64,000 nt of DNA. Source: Pachyseris speciosa (lineage: Eukaryota > Cnidaria > Anthozoa > Scleractinia > Pachyseridae). Position numbers and translations under genes: made by a program. Within the stretch, counting starts at the first letter, position 1. The number at the start of each line of letters is the position of its first letter. Location: the NCBI GenBank assembly GCA_016490735.1, contig JAEMWC010001186.1, positions 1 to 64,000 on the forward strand, read 5' to 3'. Under the pieces are notes generated by a model, which was given only the letters and a program-made list of their open reading frames with translations, made no database searches and was not told the origin of the DNA. This document shows positions 35,480 to 46,480 of the stretch, piece after piece.

Positions 35480-35845
35480 CTTTCGCAAAAATGCCCTGTT
35501 CAAGCGGTGACTAACAGAAAACAAGCTAAAATATATCAACTATAAGTTCACCGAATACAGCAACGAAACGAGTTTTGCCCGTGCCGTGAGATGGTACGAT
35601 GTTATGATATGAAAGTCCGCGAAAACATTTGACGTTGTTACGTCACAACTCGCTGCTGACCAGTGAAGCGCGGCTCAATTTTTTCCAATAGGGCGGAATT
35701 CTATTTGCAATTTTTTGCTCGCCTTTCGGGTACAATATCTACGTACTAAGAAGCCGCATGTTAAATATTTTATCAGAAATTGAAACGTACACCAAAGGCC
35801 TCTCGCTCCAAAATGAGCAGATTTTACCCCGTAGTTGCCCTTTAA

Positions 35846-36012
35846 CATCGTACAGGAGAAAAATTGCAAACAGAGCTAACGAAAAGCGAAAGAATGGAGA
35901 GCTATTAAGTGTCCGGACATTGGATGGGAAGATATACAAAATAGGCGTAAAAACCTCTCCTGAAGGTAGGCCTATTAGGATAAATGAACTAGAAAACTTA
36001 GAGTGTCTTTAA
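35846..36012 (+). pseudogene. L1 ORF1, C-terminal part
   Basis: Resumes directly after the TTAA at the right end of the Kolobok-like element with YRRKIANRANEKRKNG, then LDGKIYKIGVKTSPEG and IRINELENL. This is the C-terminal domain of L1-type ORF1 proteins, with the stop at 36012. Together with 30019-30698 it gives one ORF1. Confidence 0.75.
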
Positions 36013-36221
36013 AATGTCTGACAAGAAGTTTACCGAAACCAAAATGACAGTATTTAAAGCGTGGGGAATGGGACTTAGCTTGCCTTACTTAAGAAGCGAC
36101 TTTTTTGTAGTTAAACGTTGGAACTGTTTGTTTGTTTGTCTTTTTTTTTTTTCTGTTATTGTTGCTTTTATTTTTCTTTGAATTTCCTTTCTGTACAGTC
36201 TGCTTTTTTGTCGCCTAAGTT

Positions 36222-37144
36222 TTGCAGGAGAATCTAAAATACGATATTCTGTCTCTAAATGTCCGCGGATTACGAGACCAATTAAAAAGGAGGAGCAAAT
36301 TTTCGTACCTTAAAGATCATGATGCAAAATTTTATCTTTTGCAAGAAACCTATTCGAATCCGAACGATGAAATTATATGGAAAAATGAGTGGGGAGGTGA
36401 AATGTCTTTTTCACATGGAACAACGCACAGCAAAGGTGTTTGCATTCTCCTACACCCAACAATGCAAAATAGAGCCGAGTATTCTTTTAGTAACAAGTCT
36501 GGAAGAATAGTACTAATTACTATTGTCCTAAAGGCCCTAAAATTATCCCTCTGTAACATATATGCACCCAATAACCAAACAGAACAATTAGAATTTTTGC
36601 AGGATTTAAACAATTGTCTCATGGATAAATCAGAAATTTCAAATCTTGTTGTTGGTGATGACTGGAACTGCACACTATCAAAAAAGGATAAAATAGGTGG
36701 ATCAATCTGGAGGCCAACAAACTATAGAAATCTACTTATGACAACTATGGACATCTTCGATTTAGTAGATATTCAGAGATTCCGGCATCCACGAGTCCGA
36801 AAATACACTTACGAATCAAATTCTCTACAATTAAGATCCCGAATAAATTTTTTCTTGGTTGCAAAACACCTTGTTCAGCATGTAAAAAAAGCGACATTTA
36901 TCCTTCTATCGCACCAGATCATCAGGCAAGTTACATGGCTTTGTTCTGCGGAAACGAAACACCCCGAGGCCCGGGACTATGGAAATTCAATAACACCCTG
37001 TTAAAAAACGAAAGCTATGTGGTCAAAGTTCGCGAAATCTACTCGATGGTTGCATATCGTACGCCAGCACAGAAGACAAAAGGATAGTTTGGGAGACGAT
37101 TAGAGCAGCAACTATTTCTTACAGCAAAAATAAAGCTAGATTAA
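36222..37144 (+). pseudogene. L1 ORF2 endonuclease (broken)
   Basis: Has ILSLNVRGLRD at the N-terminus, LLQETYS, LCNIYAPN and NLVVGDDWNCTLS, the APE-type endonuclease motif series of L1-like LINEs. The G-D-D-W-N has an extra acidic residue where relatives normally have Gly. A frameshift near 36900 leads into another frame (PDHQASY, then GPGLWKFNNTLL). The protein is cut at about 37144 by the Mutator-like element. Confidence 0.75.
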
Positions 37145-37153
37145 CGAATCGTA

Positions 37154-37590
37154 CATCCTCGGAGACCCAGGGGCAGAGAGTCGGGTTGGGACGAAGATTC
37201 AGGACGAGCGAAAGTTTACAAGACGGACAGGAGAGCCCCTGGGAACATTTCTTTATCGGACTCGTTCCAGAAGCCATTGAAATACAGTTTCCTGATTGGG
37301 CGGAAATTTTCTGTCAAGGAATTTTTTTCTGCCCAATCGGCGATCAGCTTATATATCGCACTCCTTTCGTGACTTCTTATACCGAGGGTCAAACGTCCAA
37401 TCTGCTGTCAGCCATATTTTCGATCGCTGCATCGACACTTCGAGGAAAGTTATGGTGGAAAGGGGCCTGCAAAACCCAGATATCGATAAATTCAACTTTT
37501 AATCAAGCAAAAATCACTTGTAGGGAACTAGAAAAATCAAGATGAAGACCGATCGCGGGTATCGTAAACTTTCACGCGAAGAATTGTTGA
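37154..37590 (+). repeat. Left terminal inverted repeat of the Mutator-like element
   Basis: Matches 41148-41601 in reverse complement with substitutions and a few small indels. Similarity fades after gtatcgtaaactttcacgcg. Open frames in it are not genes. Confidence 0.8.
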
Positions 37591-39661
37591 CAACTCGGCC
37601 ACAATCGATTCGAAGTCGCGTCTCAGCTCAGCTCAGTTCAATTTCGAAAGAGACCTTGAAATGGCCTGAGAAAATCCAGTTTAAGATAATTTACCCGTAG
37701 TCGTGGTTGTCTCTCCATCCACTCATATTATTACAATCATGAAAGAATAGGTTAAGTGGTTAAGGTCATTGGGCTTGAAGGCTGCTTTTGTGTGGAAAAG
37801 TACGGAGGCCGACATCACAAACCAATTTATCAAATCAAAATCAGTTTCCCAGTACTCTGACATTCTCTTGCATACAGATGCCATTTTGACGTTGATGTGA
37901 GTTCAGATTGTGCTTTTAAAATAGGTGATTACCTTGGTTATAGAGTAAGACTCGAATAGAAACTACTCCAGTGTTTTGGGGGAAAGGAATGGAAAATGGC
38001 ATGTATTATGTTAAGATGAAAACAGATTTTTACAAAAATCATCACTCTTATGAGCATATAGAGACTTAATGTTGTCCTCATTATTGGTACAGTTAGCATA
38101 ATTTTTGAGACCTTAGCAGATCTGTGGGAGATGTTTTGCATGGTAATTGGGGTACGGTATGGCCCTGATACCTTTTGTAGTATTACAGGGCTTTCATAGC
38201 TCCTAAGAATTAGACAGTGTGGTATGGTATTGCTGAACATTTTGTGCAATGCACTTACTATGATTAGCCTATTACAGGTGTTTCAGTGAATGATGATGGT
38301 AAACTGACTTGTGTTTTGGGAAATTGTGTTTTGAGAAACTGTTTCGTGTTATGGGAAACTGATTTTTGTTTTGGTAAATTAATTTGTGATTGACCCTTTT
38401 GAGCAAAAGTGAAAGACCAACTGTGATGATTTGTTTTTGTTTTTTAGCTTTTTGTTTCAGTTTTTCGGGTTTTAGTACTTCGTATGGTCCTAGTGTTAAT
38501 TATCTAGTGTTTGTTCAACATTGTAGTGTAGTTCGTTATTAGAGCTGTATTGTAACTTAGTCCCTCATTTTAAAAAGCTTGTAAGTTTATTGTTCTTTCA
38601 GTGTTAATTTAGTATAGTGCTGCAAATGTAGGAATGTTGTAAGATACCGTGTTTTTGAATAAGTATGCATGTAAAGTGTTAATTGTTAAACATTTAGTAT
38701 TCATATATAAATGTAAGTTTCAAAACGTGGTGAGAAGTTGAAGGTTCGGTCCGGTGCGTATAACACACGAAGGAAAAGGTTCTGGTTTGTGAAGAAGAAG
38801 TTTAGGAAGGAGATTGAGAAGAGTGCTTATTCACTGCTAAAAGTCATTAGCAGGGCGAGGCATCTTTCACGGCTAAATTCTCTTGTCGGGTGCCGCCTAA
38901 GCGAGAGAGGTGCAGAGGAGAGTCGTAGAAACTCAGCTAGAAACCGTTCAGTCCACACGGCGTGCGAGTGAGCTGTGGTGTGTCCTTGGCGTCCGTGGAA
39001 AGAAACGAAGACAGCACTGTTAAAGCAGTATGTAGTTAGGAGCGAAAGTGGAGTTTCAAGAAAAAGGAGTTTGAGAAGAAGAAGTAAGAAGAGGTCATTT
39101 GGCAAAGTTGCGGTTCGTTCGTTGTGTTTGGTTGGCGGTGCGGTTACGCGTCAGGAAGGTGTGGTCAGTTGGAAAAGGACAGAAAAGAACAGGACTGAGT
39201 GTAACATTATATAGTGTAAATATTCTTGTAAATACTTAGATTTAATTGTAGGATTGAATTTAGTACGTAATTTTACTTTAAAATATTCTTGTAATTTATT
39301 ACTATTATCTTTAGAGGTTACGTTGTCTTAGTAGTAATTTTTTTGCCGTGTTTACACTTTTTTTTTCTGTTCAATTAAATATAAGTTGTTTTAATTCATG
39401 GTGGTGTGTTGTGTGATTGTGGGAAGGAGTTTGTATGTCACGTTTTGTTTTTCCCTCCTATTGTGGTGTGTCTTAAGGGAAACCGCTGGACTCACGTCAC
39501 ACCAACATATAACAGATGGACAATTAAATTTTAAGAATAATTTTAATTTTTTTTGTACCCCCTCTTAAAGTGAGGGTGTAATTTCATCTTGGGTATACTC
39601 ATTGGAGATTATATTATTATTAATTGATTGATTATATTAATTATTATTATTTAATTGATTA

Positions 39662-39701
<40 letters not shown>

Positions 39702-41147
39702 GGAGATTAGATTATCATTGGGTATACTCATTTAGTACAAGGTAGGCTTCTCTTGAAGTGTTGGCAGCTGGCTAAAAAGTGGCTTCTTGAAATTTTGAGC
39801 CACCTGCTTTTCAATGAAAAGTTTCCAGGCTGTTTAAATTCTCATAAAAAAGCCACCTTCTTGTTAGATTCCAGTCAGCTACTCTATAACCTAATAACAA
39901 CTTTGATTCCATAAGGCCTGTGACAAATAATCACTATACAATATCCAAACAGATTACATATACATTGGAAACTTAAAGTTACATCTCACTATCAAGAAAA
40001 CTTCTGAACAAACAAAAAATAAATGAAATAACAATCCCCTCTAGTTTTATTTTGTTTGTTTCGTTTCCACTTTATCTAAAAGGGGCTTATTGAGAAGCTA
40101 CTAAATTTTCTTGTCTGAGTGACCATGTTAACATATTTTGTAATTGTATTAAGGTTATGGGTATGGTTTGTTGTGTTTAATTTGAAACCTACCTTAAAAT
40201 AATTTTAACTATATTTAGCCATACCATTATATCAGCCTAACTGTTTGACTCAGTGAACTGTATAGTTGAGAATGATTTGTCAATAGGTGGTTATCAAGGA
40301 TCTTTCGGCACAAAATGCATTTACACTATCTGAGGAACTGAAAACATGGTTCCTTAATTAACTGGAAGCATTCTCTCATGTTTTAAAAATTGTCAAGGAA
40401 AAGGGAGGTGACAGGAAGTACCTATTCCAAAATTGGTGTGGTCTCATGGTGTACCACTGGCTTATCAATCACAGCAACTACAACTGTATCATGCAAAAAT
40501 GGAATTTAATAATTGTTATATTATGGATACACTTGAGCGTTTATAAAGACAAAAGTGCATACAAGACACTAAACATCCTGCATCAACTTGTAAACAAGTT
40601 TATCTGAAACTTTGCAACCTAAAAGTTGCAGCACAGTCAACCTGATGTAAATGTTTCATTAACTTTTTAACTGAGCTCAGCACCACTGTGGTAAAAGAAT
40701 TCATGGATAGCTTGTGCAAATTACCATGCATCTTGCATGTACAGTACAACACAATTACCTATTACTTTTAAGGCAATCTGCATATTTTTATGCACACCTT
40801 GGAAAGAAAAGCATATTGGCAAACAGATACCAGTCAAAAAAATATAAAAACCAAAACATTGCAATAGATCACAGTGGAACTGTACACTTTCTCTAAGGCC
40901 TTTCCGTGGTCTCTCTCGAAATTGAGTTGAAACGGTCGATTCCAAGGTCCGATTTCGTGAGCAAAAAATTAAACCGCCGAGCTGCGTGCTTCTCGCCCGA
41001 TCGGCAAAGTTGTCGGGCCCGTGCAACAGAAATTTCATCGCCCCGAAGAGTTTCAGGAGCGGCCCACTGCCCGTAAGTAAACCAGAGAAAGAAGCCCAAA
41101 CCAAACAAAAATGATCCTAACCAGAGAAACTCAGAGACCGAGCTACG
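37591..41147. other. Interior of the Mutator-like element (no transposase)
   Basis: AT-rich, with an ATT microsatellite at about 39615-39700. The stretch at about 38738-39215 reads as two consecutive basic (Arg/Lys-rich) plus-strand frames and is less AT-rich than its surroundings. I see no known domain there. The segment ending tggactcacgtcacaccaac (about 39490-39507) looks like the 3' end of an LTR, but no matching partner was found. Confidence 0.4.
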
Positions 41148-41601
41148 TGCTGTTCTTCACGTGAAGTTTACGATGCCTACGGTCGGTCTTCATCTTGATT
41201 TTTCTAGTTCCTTACAAGTGATTGCTGCTTGAGTTCAATTTTAATTTGTGGATTTCTGGTTTTTGTGGGTCCCTTGCCACCAAAATGTTCCTCGTAGGAT
41301 AAATCTGTCTAACGAACGAGGCAAGTGGAACCTAAAAATATGGTTGATAACAGATTCACCGCTTACTTGTTGGTGTAAGGAGTCACGAAAGGAGTGCGAT
41401 ATATAAGCTGATCGCCGATTGGGCAAAAAAAAATTCCTTGCCAGAAAATTTCCGCCCAATCACGAAGCTGGATTTCAATAGTTTGTGGCACGAGTCCGAT
41501 AAAGAAATGTTCCCAGGGGCTCTCCCGACTGTCTTGTAAACTTTCGCTCGTCCCGAATCTTTGTCCCGTCCCGACTATCCGCCCCTGGGTCTCCGAGGAT
41601 G
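41148..41601 (-). repeat. Right terminal inverted repeat of the Mutator-like element
   Basis: Inverse partner of 37154-37590. It ends in gcccctgggtctccgaggat and g, immediately before the 9 bp target duplication. Confidence 0.8.
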
Positions 41602-41610
41602 CGAATCGTA

Positions 41611-42083
41611 TAGAATCAGTAATAACACGTCAATTGGAAAATCTGGACTGCATCATTTGTAATACTTTCGGTTCCCCTGGTATTGATGCTATTTTGCGGG
41701 AATACGAACACCTTAAAACAGAACTTCAAACAATCTACGAAGACAAGGGGAGGGCGGCTATATTCAGAACGAAATGCCACTGGGTAGTAAAAGGTGAAAA
41801 ACCTACAAAATATTTTTTCAACATTGAGAGGAAAAATTACAACAAAAAGACTATCTCCGAAGTCCGAATAATGAGGACATAATTTTGAAAAATGAAAAGC
41901 AGATACGAGAGGCTATTGAAAAATTCTACAGTCAGTTGTATACATCGGAACAGAACGATCAACAGAATGATTTTGAGTCCTTCATTCAAGATGTGAAAAT
42001 TCCCAAATTATCAGCCGAAGACAAGGAAAATCTGGAAGGACCACTAACTTACGAGGAATGTAAAAAAAGCGCTAGATAACTTT
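41611..42083 (+). pseudogene. L1 ORF2 segment between endonuclease and RT
   Basis: Resumes at the right edge of the Mutator-like element. It contains KCHWVVKGEKPTKYFFNIE and KNYNKKTISEV, then IREAIEKFYSQLYTSE and LEGPLTYEECKK, the conserved linker before the RT of L1-like LINEs. There is a frameshift near 41880 and an A-run slip near 42067. The following RT core is absent. Confidence 0.75.

Positions 42084-42084
<1 letters not shown>

Positions 42085-42121
<37 letters not shown>
42085..42121. repeat. GATA microsatellite
   Basis: About nine tandem GATA units at the junction of the L1 piece with the next insertion. It may be the 3' simple-repeat tail of a minus-strand LINE fragment covering about 42122-42330. 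Confidence 0.85.
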
Positions 42122-42122
<1 letters not shown>

Positions 42123-42363
42123 GTCTTTAATAAATTCAAAAGATAAAAATACATATCTCAATTTACAAACAATCAAGTAAGGAAAATATCTGATAAGAAA
42201 AAGTTTAGAGCTCTAGAACGATTACACATCTATTTAGATCAAGGAATCAATATCGTATCTAAAAATAAGTCTATTCACATGGACGATTTGAAGCGCTCCG
42301 TTGCCACTATAGGATGGTAAAAGCATGGTTTTCTTTGCGCGTAATTGGTGATATTCCAATTGG

Positions 42364-43357
42364 CTGAGTTAATTTTTTGTCTCACGATTGAGTCACAAAG
42401 ATGTGGATCGCGACGTTTCGACCGCTATACTGCTGGTCTTCATCAGGCGATGGTGTCGACTGGCTGCGTGTGAGTATAAGAAGCACCGTGGCTGGTGGTG
42501 ATTGGTGCGTTTCGATCCTCGCTTAGGCTGTTGTTGATTGGAGGATTTCGATCCTTGTCGTTCAGACTAGAAATTGTTCCCTCAGCGGTCCGCTTTGGTA
42601 CTGATCGGCTGTTGTGGTGTTTGATCGTGGGCATCCGCGCTTCAGGAATTTCAATTCCACTGTCCCTGTTGATGTTGTTAGGGTGAAGTCTTATGTGAAT
42701 AGCCTCTTTAACCCTACGGGTGTACCAATGTGGGTCTCGGTCAATAAATTTAACTTCGTCCTAGAGCGGATAATGTCCGGACGCGTTGCTATGTTCTGAA
42801 ACGGCGGAGGATTGGGTTCGAGCAAGCCGTATGTCTCTATCGTGTTCCTTAATCCGTTCATGCATAGATCTTCCCGTCTCTCCAATATAAACCTTACCAC
42901 ATTCGCAGGGAATCTTGTAGACTACTCCGTCTTGTTTTACTGGATCGACAATGTCCTTAGGTCGCACTAGGTGTGATCTAAGAGTTGTGTCAGATCTGAA
43001 AACAGTCCGCATGCCTTGTTGTTGTAGGCAACGGCGAAGAGCCTCCGATGTGCCTTTAACGTATGGCAGAACCACAGTAGATTTAATTTCAGGTTCAGGT
43101 TCTTTAGTAGTTGTTCGTCCCTTTGTTTTCGTAAGCTTTTTTACAAACGAAAACGGATAACCGTTGGAAATAAGGACCGATGAGAGGTGTTTCTTTTCAT
43201 GAGAGATAACTGATGAGTTTGTTATGAGGTGTTTAGATCGATCGTACAGGAACTTGATAATACCGCGTTATATAGATTGTGGGTGGTGTGAATCATACGC
43301 TAGGTACTGGTCAGTGTGTGTAGGCTTTCTGTAAACACTGGTAGAGAGGTATCCGTT
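42364..43357 (-). mobile_element. Penelope-like element, 5'-truncated inverted copy
   Basis: The minus strand reads from NGYLSTSVYRKPTHTDQYLA (end of the RT) through the linker and GIY-YIG endonuclease to the 3' end with a hammerhead-like motif. It is nearly identical to the corresponding part of the plus-strand copy at 43358-45314. The two meet head to head at about 43357/43358. It shares two stop codons with that copy, TAA after HHPQxx and TAG after GHYPL. Both copies end within the same ggctgagttaatt / aattaactcagc sequence. Confidence 0.85.
42407..42451 (-). ncRNA. Hammerhead-ribozyme-like motif (inverted PLE copy)
   Basis: On the minus strand: ATCGC, CTGATGA, a stem GACC...GGTC with loop AGCAGTATAGC, GAAA, then CGTC and GCGAT. 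The 5 bp ATCGC/GCGAT pair forms stem I. The core bases CTGATGA and GAAA are present and the cleavage-site C follows GT. One extra A separates the core from stem II, and stem III is only A-C/G-T. Hammerhead motifs are known in Penelope-like elements. Activity is not shown. Confidence 0.6.
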
Positions 43358-43370
43358 CATTACCAGTGAG

Positions 43371-45230
43371 ATGCGACATGCACTCAAAGGTTTGAAAGAG
43401 GATACCTCCATCATGATTCTCCCAGCAGATAAAGGTCGTGAAAGTGTAGTGCTAGATGAGAACACCTATCATGATAAGATGAAGGCACTGATTGAGACTG
43501 GTCCATACCGACTTCTTAAGAAGGACCCAACGGACCGCTTAACCCGAAAGTTGACTGAAAAACTTCTGAGCTTGAGGCGAGGTGGACACTTGACAGATTC
43601 TGTGTATAACAAGATCAGGCCCAAGCATAATAATCACCTAGAATTTATGGCCTTCCCAAGTTACACAAGGCCAACACACCACTGAGACCTATAGTCTCTT
43701 GAGTGAACACCTTTGCTTATGATCTGTCTTCCTACTTAGGCGATGATTTATCTCCCCTAACAGGGAACTCGGAGTACACAGTTGACAACTCAGCTCATTT
43801 TGTGTCCATTGTGAACGGTGAAAGGGTACTAGAAGACGAGATCATGGTGTCTTTTGACGTAGTGTCTCTGTTTACGAACGTTCCAATCGAAGGAGCAGTA
43901 CAGACTGCACTGCGAAAACTAGAAGCTGACCCGTGCCTTGCCAACCGCACGACTTTAACACCTACGCAGATTGCAGACCTCTTGAGTTTCGTTCTTAGAT
44001 CCACATACTTCCAGTATGATGAACTGATTTATGAACAGCAAGAAGGAGCAGCCATGGGTAGCCCGGTATCCGCAGTGATAGCTAACCTCTACATGGAGGG
44101 TTTTGAGGAGCAAGCTTTGACATCGACGCCCTGTACACCCAAGATCTGGAAACGCTATGTGGATGACACCTTTACCATCTTAGATCGTGACAAAGTTGAG
44201 TCGTTCTTACAACACCTCAATAGTCAACAGCCGACGATCCGTTTCACAATGGAAACTAAGAATGACAACTCAATTCCCTTCATTGATACGTTTATCATCA
44301 AGGATTCCAACGGATACCTCTCTACCAGTCTTTACAGAAAGCCTACACACACTGACAAGTACCTAGCGTATGATTCACACCACCCACAATATGTATAACG
44401 CGGTATTATCAAGTTCCTGTACGATCGATCTAAACACCTCATAACTGACAAAACCATCAGTTATTTCTCATGAAAAGAAACACCTCTCATCGGTCCTTGT
44501 TTCCAACGGTTATCCGTTTTCGTTTGTAAAAAATCATACGTAAACCAAGGGACGAACAACTACTAAAGAACCTGAACCCGAAATTAAATCTTCTGTGGTT
44601 CTGCCATACGTCAAAGGCACATCGGAGGCTCTTCGCCGTTGCCTACAACAACAAGGCATGCGGACTGTCTTCAGATCTGACACAACTCTTAGATCACACC
44701 TAGTGCGACCTAAGGACATTGTCGATCCAGTAAAACAAGACGGAGTAGTCTACAAGATTCCCTGCGAATGTGGTAAGGTTTATATTGGAGAGACGGGAAG
44801 ATCTATGCATGAACGGATTAAGGAACACGATAAAGACATACGGCTTGCTCGAACCCAATCCTCCGCCGTTTCAGAACATAGCAACGCGTCCGGACATTAT
44901 CCGCTCTAGGACGAAGTTAAATTTATTGACCGAGACCTACATTGGTACACCCGTAGGGTTAAAGAGGCTATTCACATAAGACTTCACCCTAACAACATCA
45001 ACAGGGACGGTGGAATTGAAATTCCTGAAGCGCAGATGCCCACGATCAAACACCACAACAGCCGATCAGTACCAAAGCGGACCGCTGAGGGAACAATTTC
45101 TAGTCTGAACGACAAGGATCGAAATCCTCCAATCAACAACAGCCTAAGCGAGGATCGAAACGCACCAATCACCACCAGCCACGGTGCTTCTTATACTCAC
45201 ACGCAGCCAGTCGACACCATCGCCTGATGA
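43371..45230 (+). pseudogene. Penelope-like RT and GIY-YIG endonuclease (broken)
   Basis: It opens with LRHALKGLKEDTSIMILPADKG-like sequence (MRHALKGL, MILPADKG) and DPTDRL. After a frameshift near 43650 it continues with VSFDVVSLFTNVP (motif A), GAAMGSPVSAVIANLYME (motif B) and KRYVDDTF (motif C, catalytic Asp pair). TAA follows HHPQYV at 44396-44398. The frame shifts near 44470-44600. The endonuclease has KIPCECGKVYIGETGRS (GIY-YIG module) and HERIKEHDKD, with TAG after GHYPL at 44907-44909. In intact relatives the RT and nuclease act together in target-primed copying. Confidence 0.85.
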
Positions 45231-45267
45231 AGACCAGCAGTATATATAGCGGTCGAAACGTCGCGAT
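45219..45267 (+). ncRNA. Hammerhead-ribozyme-like motif (plus PLE copy)
   Basis: Same fold as on the inverted copy: ATCGC, CTGATGA, a GACC/GGTC stem with a longer loop (an extra TATA), GAAA, CGTC and GCGAT. The loop length change shows that stem and core are conserved while the loop varies. Confidence 0.6.
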
Positions 45268-45394
45268 CCACATCTTTGTGACTCAATCGTGAGACAAAAA
45301 ATTAACTCAGCTATCATTTGAAACCACGATGACGAACACCTTTCATAATAAAAACAATTCCTGATTATTACTTGAGAAAAGCAGAGGGCCTGAA

Positions 45395-46271
45395 CGTCTT
45401 ATTGAGATAAAATTACGATACAAAACACTTTCCCCAACTTCCGCGGTTCTATAGAAATATTTTGGCCTACTTCAATGAACTTAAGATTCTATATGGGTAT
45501 GATCAAGCACAAGACACAGTTTTATATAACAACAAAGAGATACTCGTTGAAAACAAGCCGGTGTTAAATAAAGAATGGTACATGAAGGACATTGTGTCTA
45601 TTCAAGACCTTCTAGACGACGATGGTCAATTATTATCGTACCGTCAATTTATTAACAAGTACTCTTGTCAAACTAATTTTCTTCAATACTATCAGATTAT
45701 CAGTGCCATCCCAAAACTACTTTTGATTAAAGCAAGGACCGCAAAACCAATTAGAAAAGAGCTTTACAATGGTAATGTTTTCACTTTCCAGTTGAATGAT
45801 GTTCAGTTACATCTAGATAACATCAAGACAAGAGACATTTATAGACTACTTTTGGCAAAAACTCACACAGTGGACCACGCAGGTCCAAAGAAATGGAACG
45901 GAAATTTACCTCTGAGTGAGGAAAAGTGGGAAAACTTTTTTACGTCCCTAAAACAACTCTGCAAAGAAACGAAGCTAAAGGAAATTCAATTCAAATTAAT
46001 TCATCGAATTATAGTGACAAAAAAGGAGCTGCATCGTTTTGGCATTAAGGAAGATGACAATTGTATATACTGTGATGAAAAAGATCCCATCGACCACACT
46101 TATAGAGTTTTCCTCCCCATTCAAGTCTCCACAGAGAAAGTTATTGATTGGTTTAATACTGTAAATGGATTTCGATTCAACCCGTCTGCTGAAGAAAAAC
46201 TGTTTGGCATCCTTACCGGATCGTACGAAAAACGCTTATTAACGAAATTTAATTATACTCTGTTTTCATGA
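45395..46271 (+). pseudogene. L1 ORF2 C-terminal region
   Basis: The 269-codon open block at 45462-46271 includes EWYMKDIVSIQDLLDDDG and the zinc-knuckle-like FKLIHRIIVTKKELHRFG followed by CIYCDEKDPIDHTY. This is the C-terminal Cys/His block of L1-type ORF2. The final Cys of the usual pattern appears to be lost (HTYRVFLP). The region just upstream (45395-45461) has the matching IEIKLRYKTL-type sequence with a stop. There is an AT-rich 3' UTR and tail to about 46455. Confidence 0.8.
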
Positions 46272-46480
46272 GGTTTACATCTCTCTGTTTTCATGAAGTA
46301 TTACATCTATACTAACAAAGTACAAGATAAATTAATTCTCCTTCCAGATTTTATTACAAAAATACTTCTAAAGCACAAAATTAAAGGCTGCAATGAGGTA
46401 CAAAAAATGTTTCCTCCTCCTCTATAATAATAAATGAATAATAAGAATAAAATTGTTACCTTAAGCTTCACTGTATATTT

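Larger units (their letters stand above)
30703..35841. mobile_element. Kolobok/T2-like DNA transposon, 5.1 kb
   Basis: Flanked by TTAA on both sides (30699-30702 and 35842-35845). Its terminal inverted repeats are aggggaactacgggataaaa and, at the other end in reverse, agggcaactacggggtaaaa (18 of 20 identical). TTAA followed by AGGGG fits the TTAAAGGRR termini known for T2/Kolobok elements. The minus strand encodes a decayed THAP plus DDE transposase. The plus strand carries a separate two-exon gene for a P2X7-ballast-like protein. The element sits precisely inside L1 ORF1, so its borders are certain. Confidence 0.88.
37154..41601. mobile_element. Mutator-like element with 430 bp terminal repeats
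   Basis: A perfect 9 bp duplication, cgaatcgta, flanks it at 37145-37153 and 41602-41610. The ends are catcctcggagacccagggg and its inverse. Terminal inverted repeats run about 430 bases (37154 to about 37590, and about 41148 to 41601) and share blocks such as cgaaagtttacaagac and cccaatcggcgatcagctta. A 9 bp duplication plus long repeats is the signature of MuDR-type elements. No transposase is recognised in the roughly 3.5 kb interior, so the copy is non-autonomous. Confidence 0.85.
43358..45314 (+). mobile_element. Penelope-like element, plus-strand copy
   Basis: Carries most of the RT, the linker, the GIY-YIG endonuclease and a 3' end with a hammerhead-like motif. It is truncated at the 5' side, starting at the head-to-head junction with the inverted copy. 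Inverted partial copies of this kind are a known arrangement for Penelope-like elements. It occupies the place where the L1 RT core should be. Confidence 0.85.
29870..46455 (+). mobile_element. L1-like LINE broken open by three nested elements
   Basis: Sense L1-type LINE pieces lie in the right order. ORF1 is at 30019-30698 and 35846-36012, the ORF2 endonuclease at 36222-37144, the pre-RT linker at 41611-42083, and the C-terminal zinc-knuckle region at 45395-46271. An AT-rich tail (about 46423-46455) follows. The gaps are filled by a Kolobok-like transposon, a Mutator-like element and a Penelope-like pair. Removing the first two joins the L1 frame blocks directly. The RT core is missing, lost at or before the third insertion. 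Start and end are approximate. Confidence 0.75.

Noticed and set aside
37186..37545. 119-codon frame near the left end of the Mutator-like element
   Set aside because: It lies in the terminal inverted repeat and is mirrored at 41148-41601; it is not a gene.
38290..39510. Solo LTR inside the Mutator-like element
   Set aside because: The end-like sequence near 39500 has no matching start, target duplication or second copy in the window.
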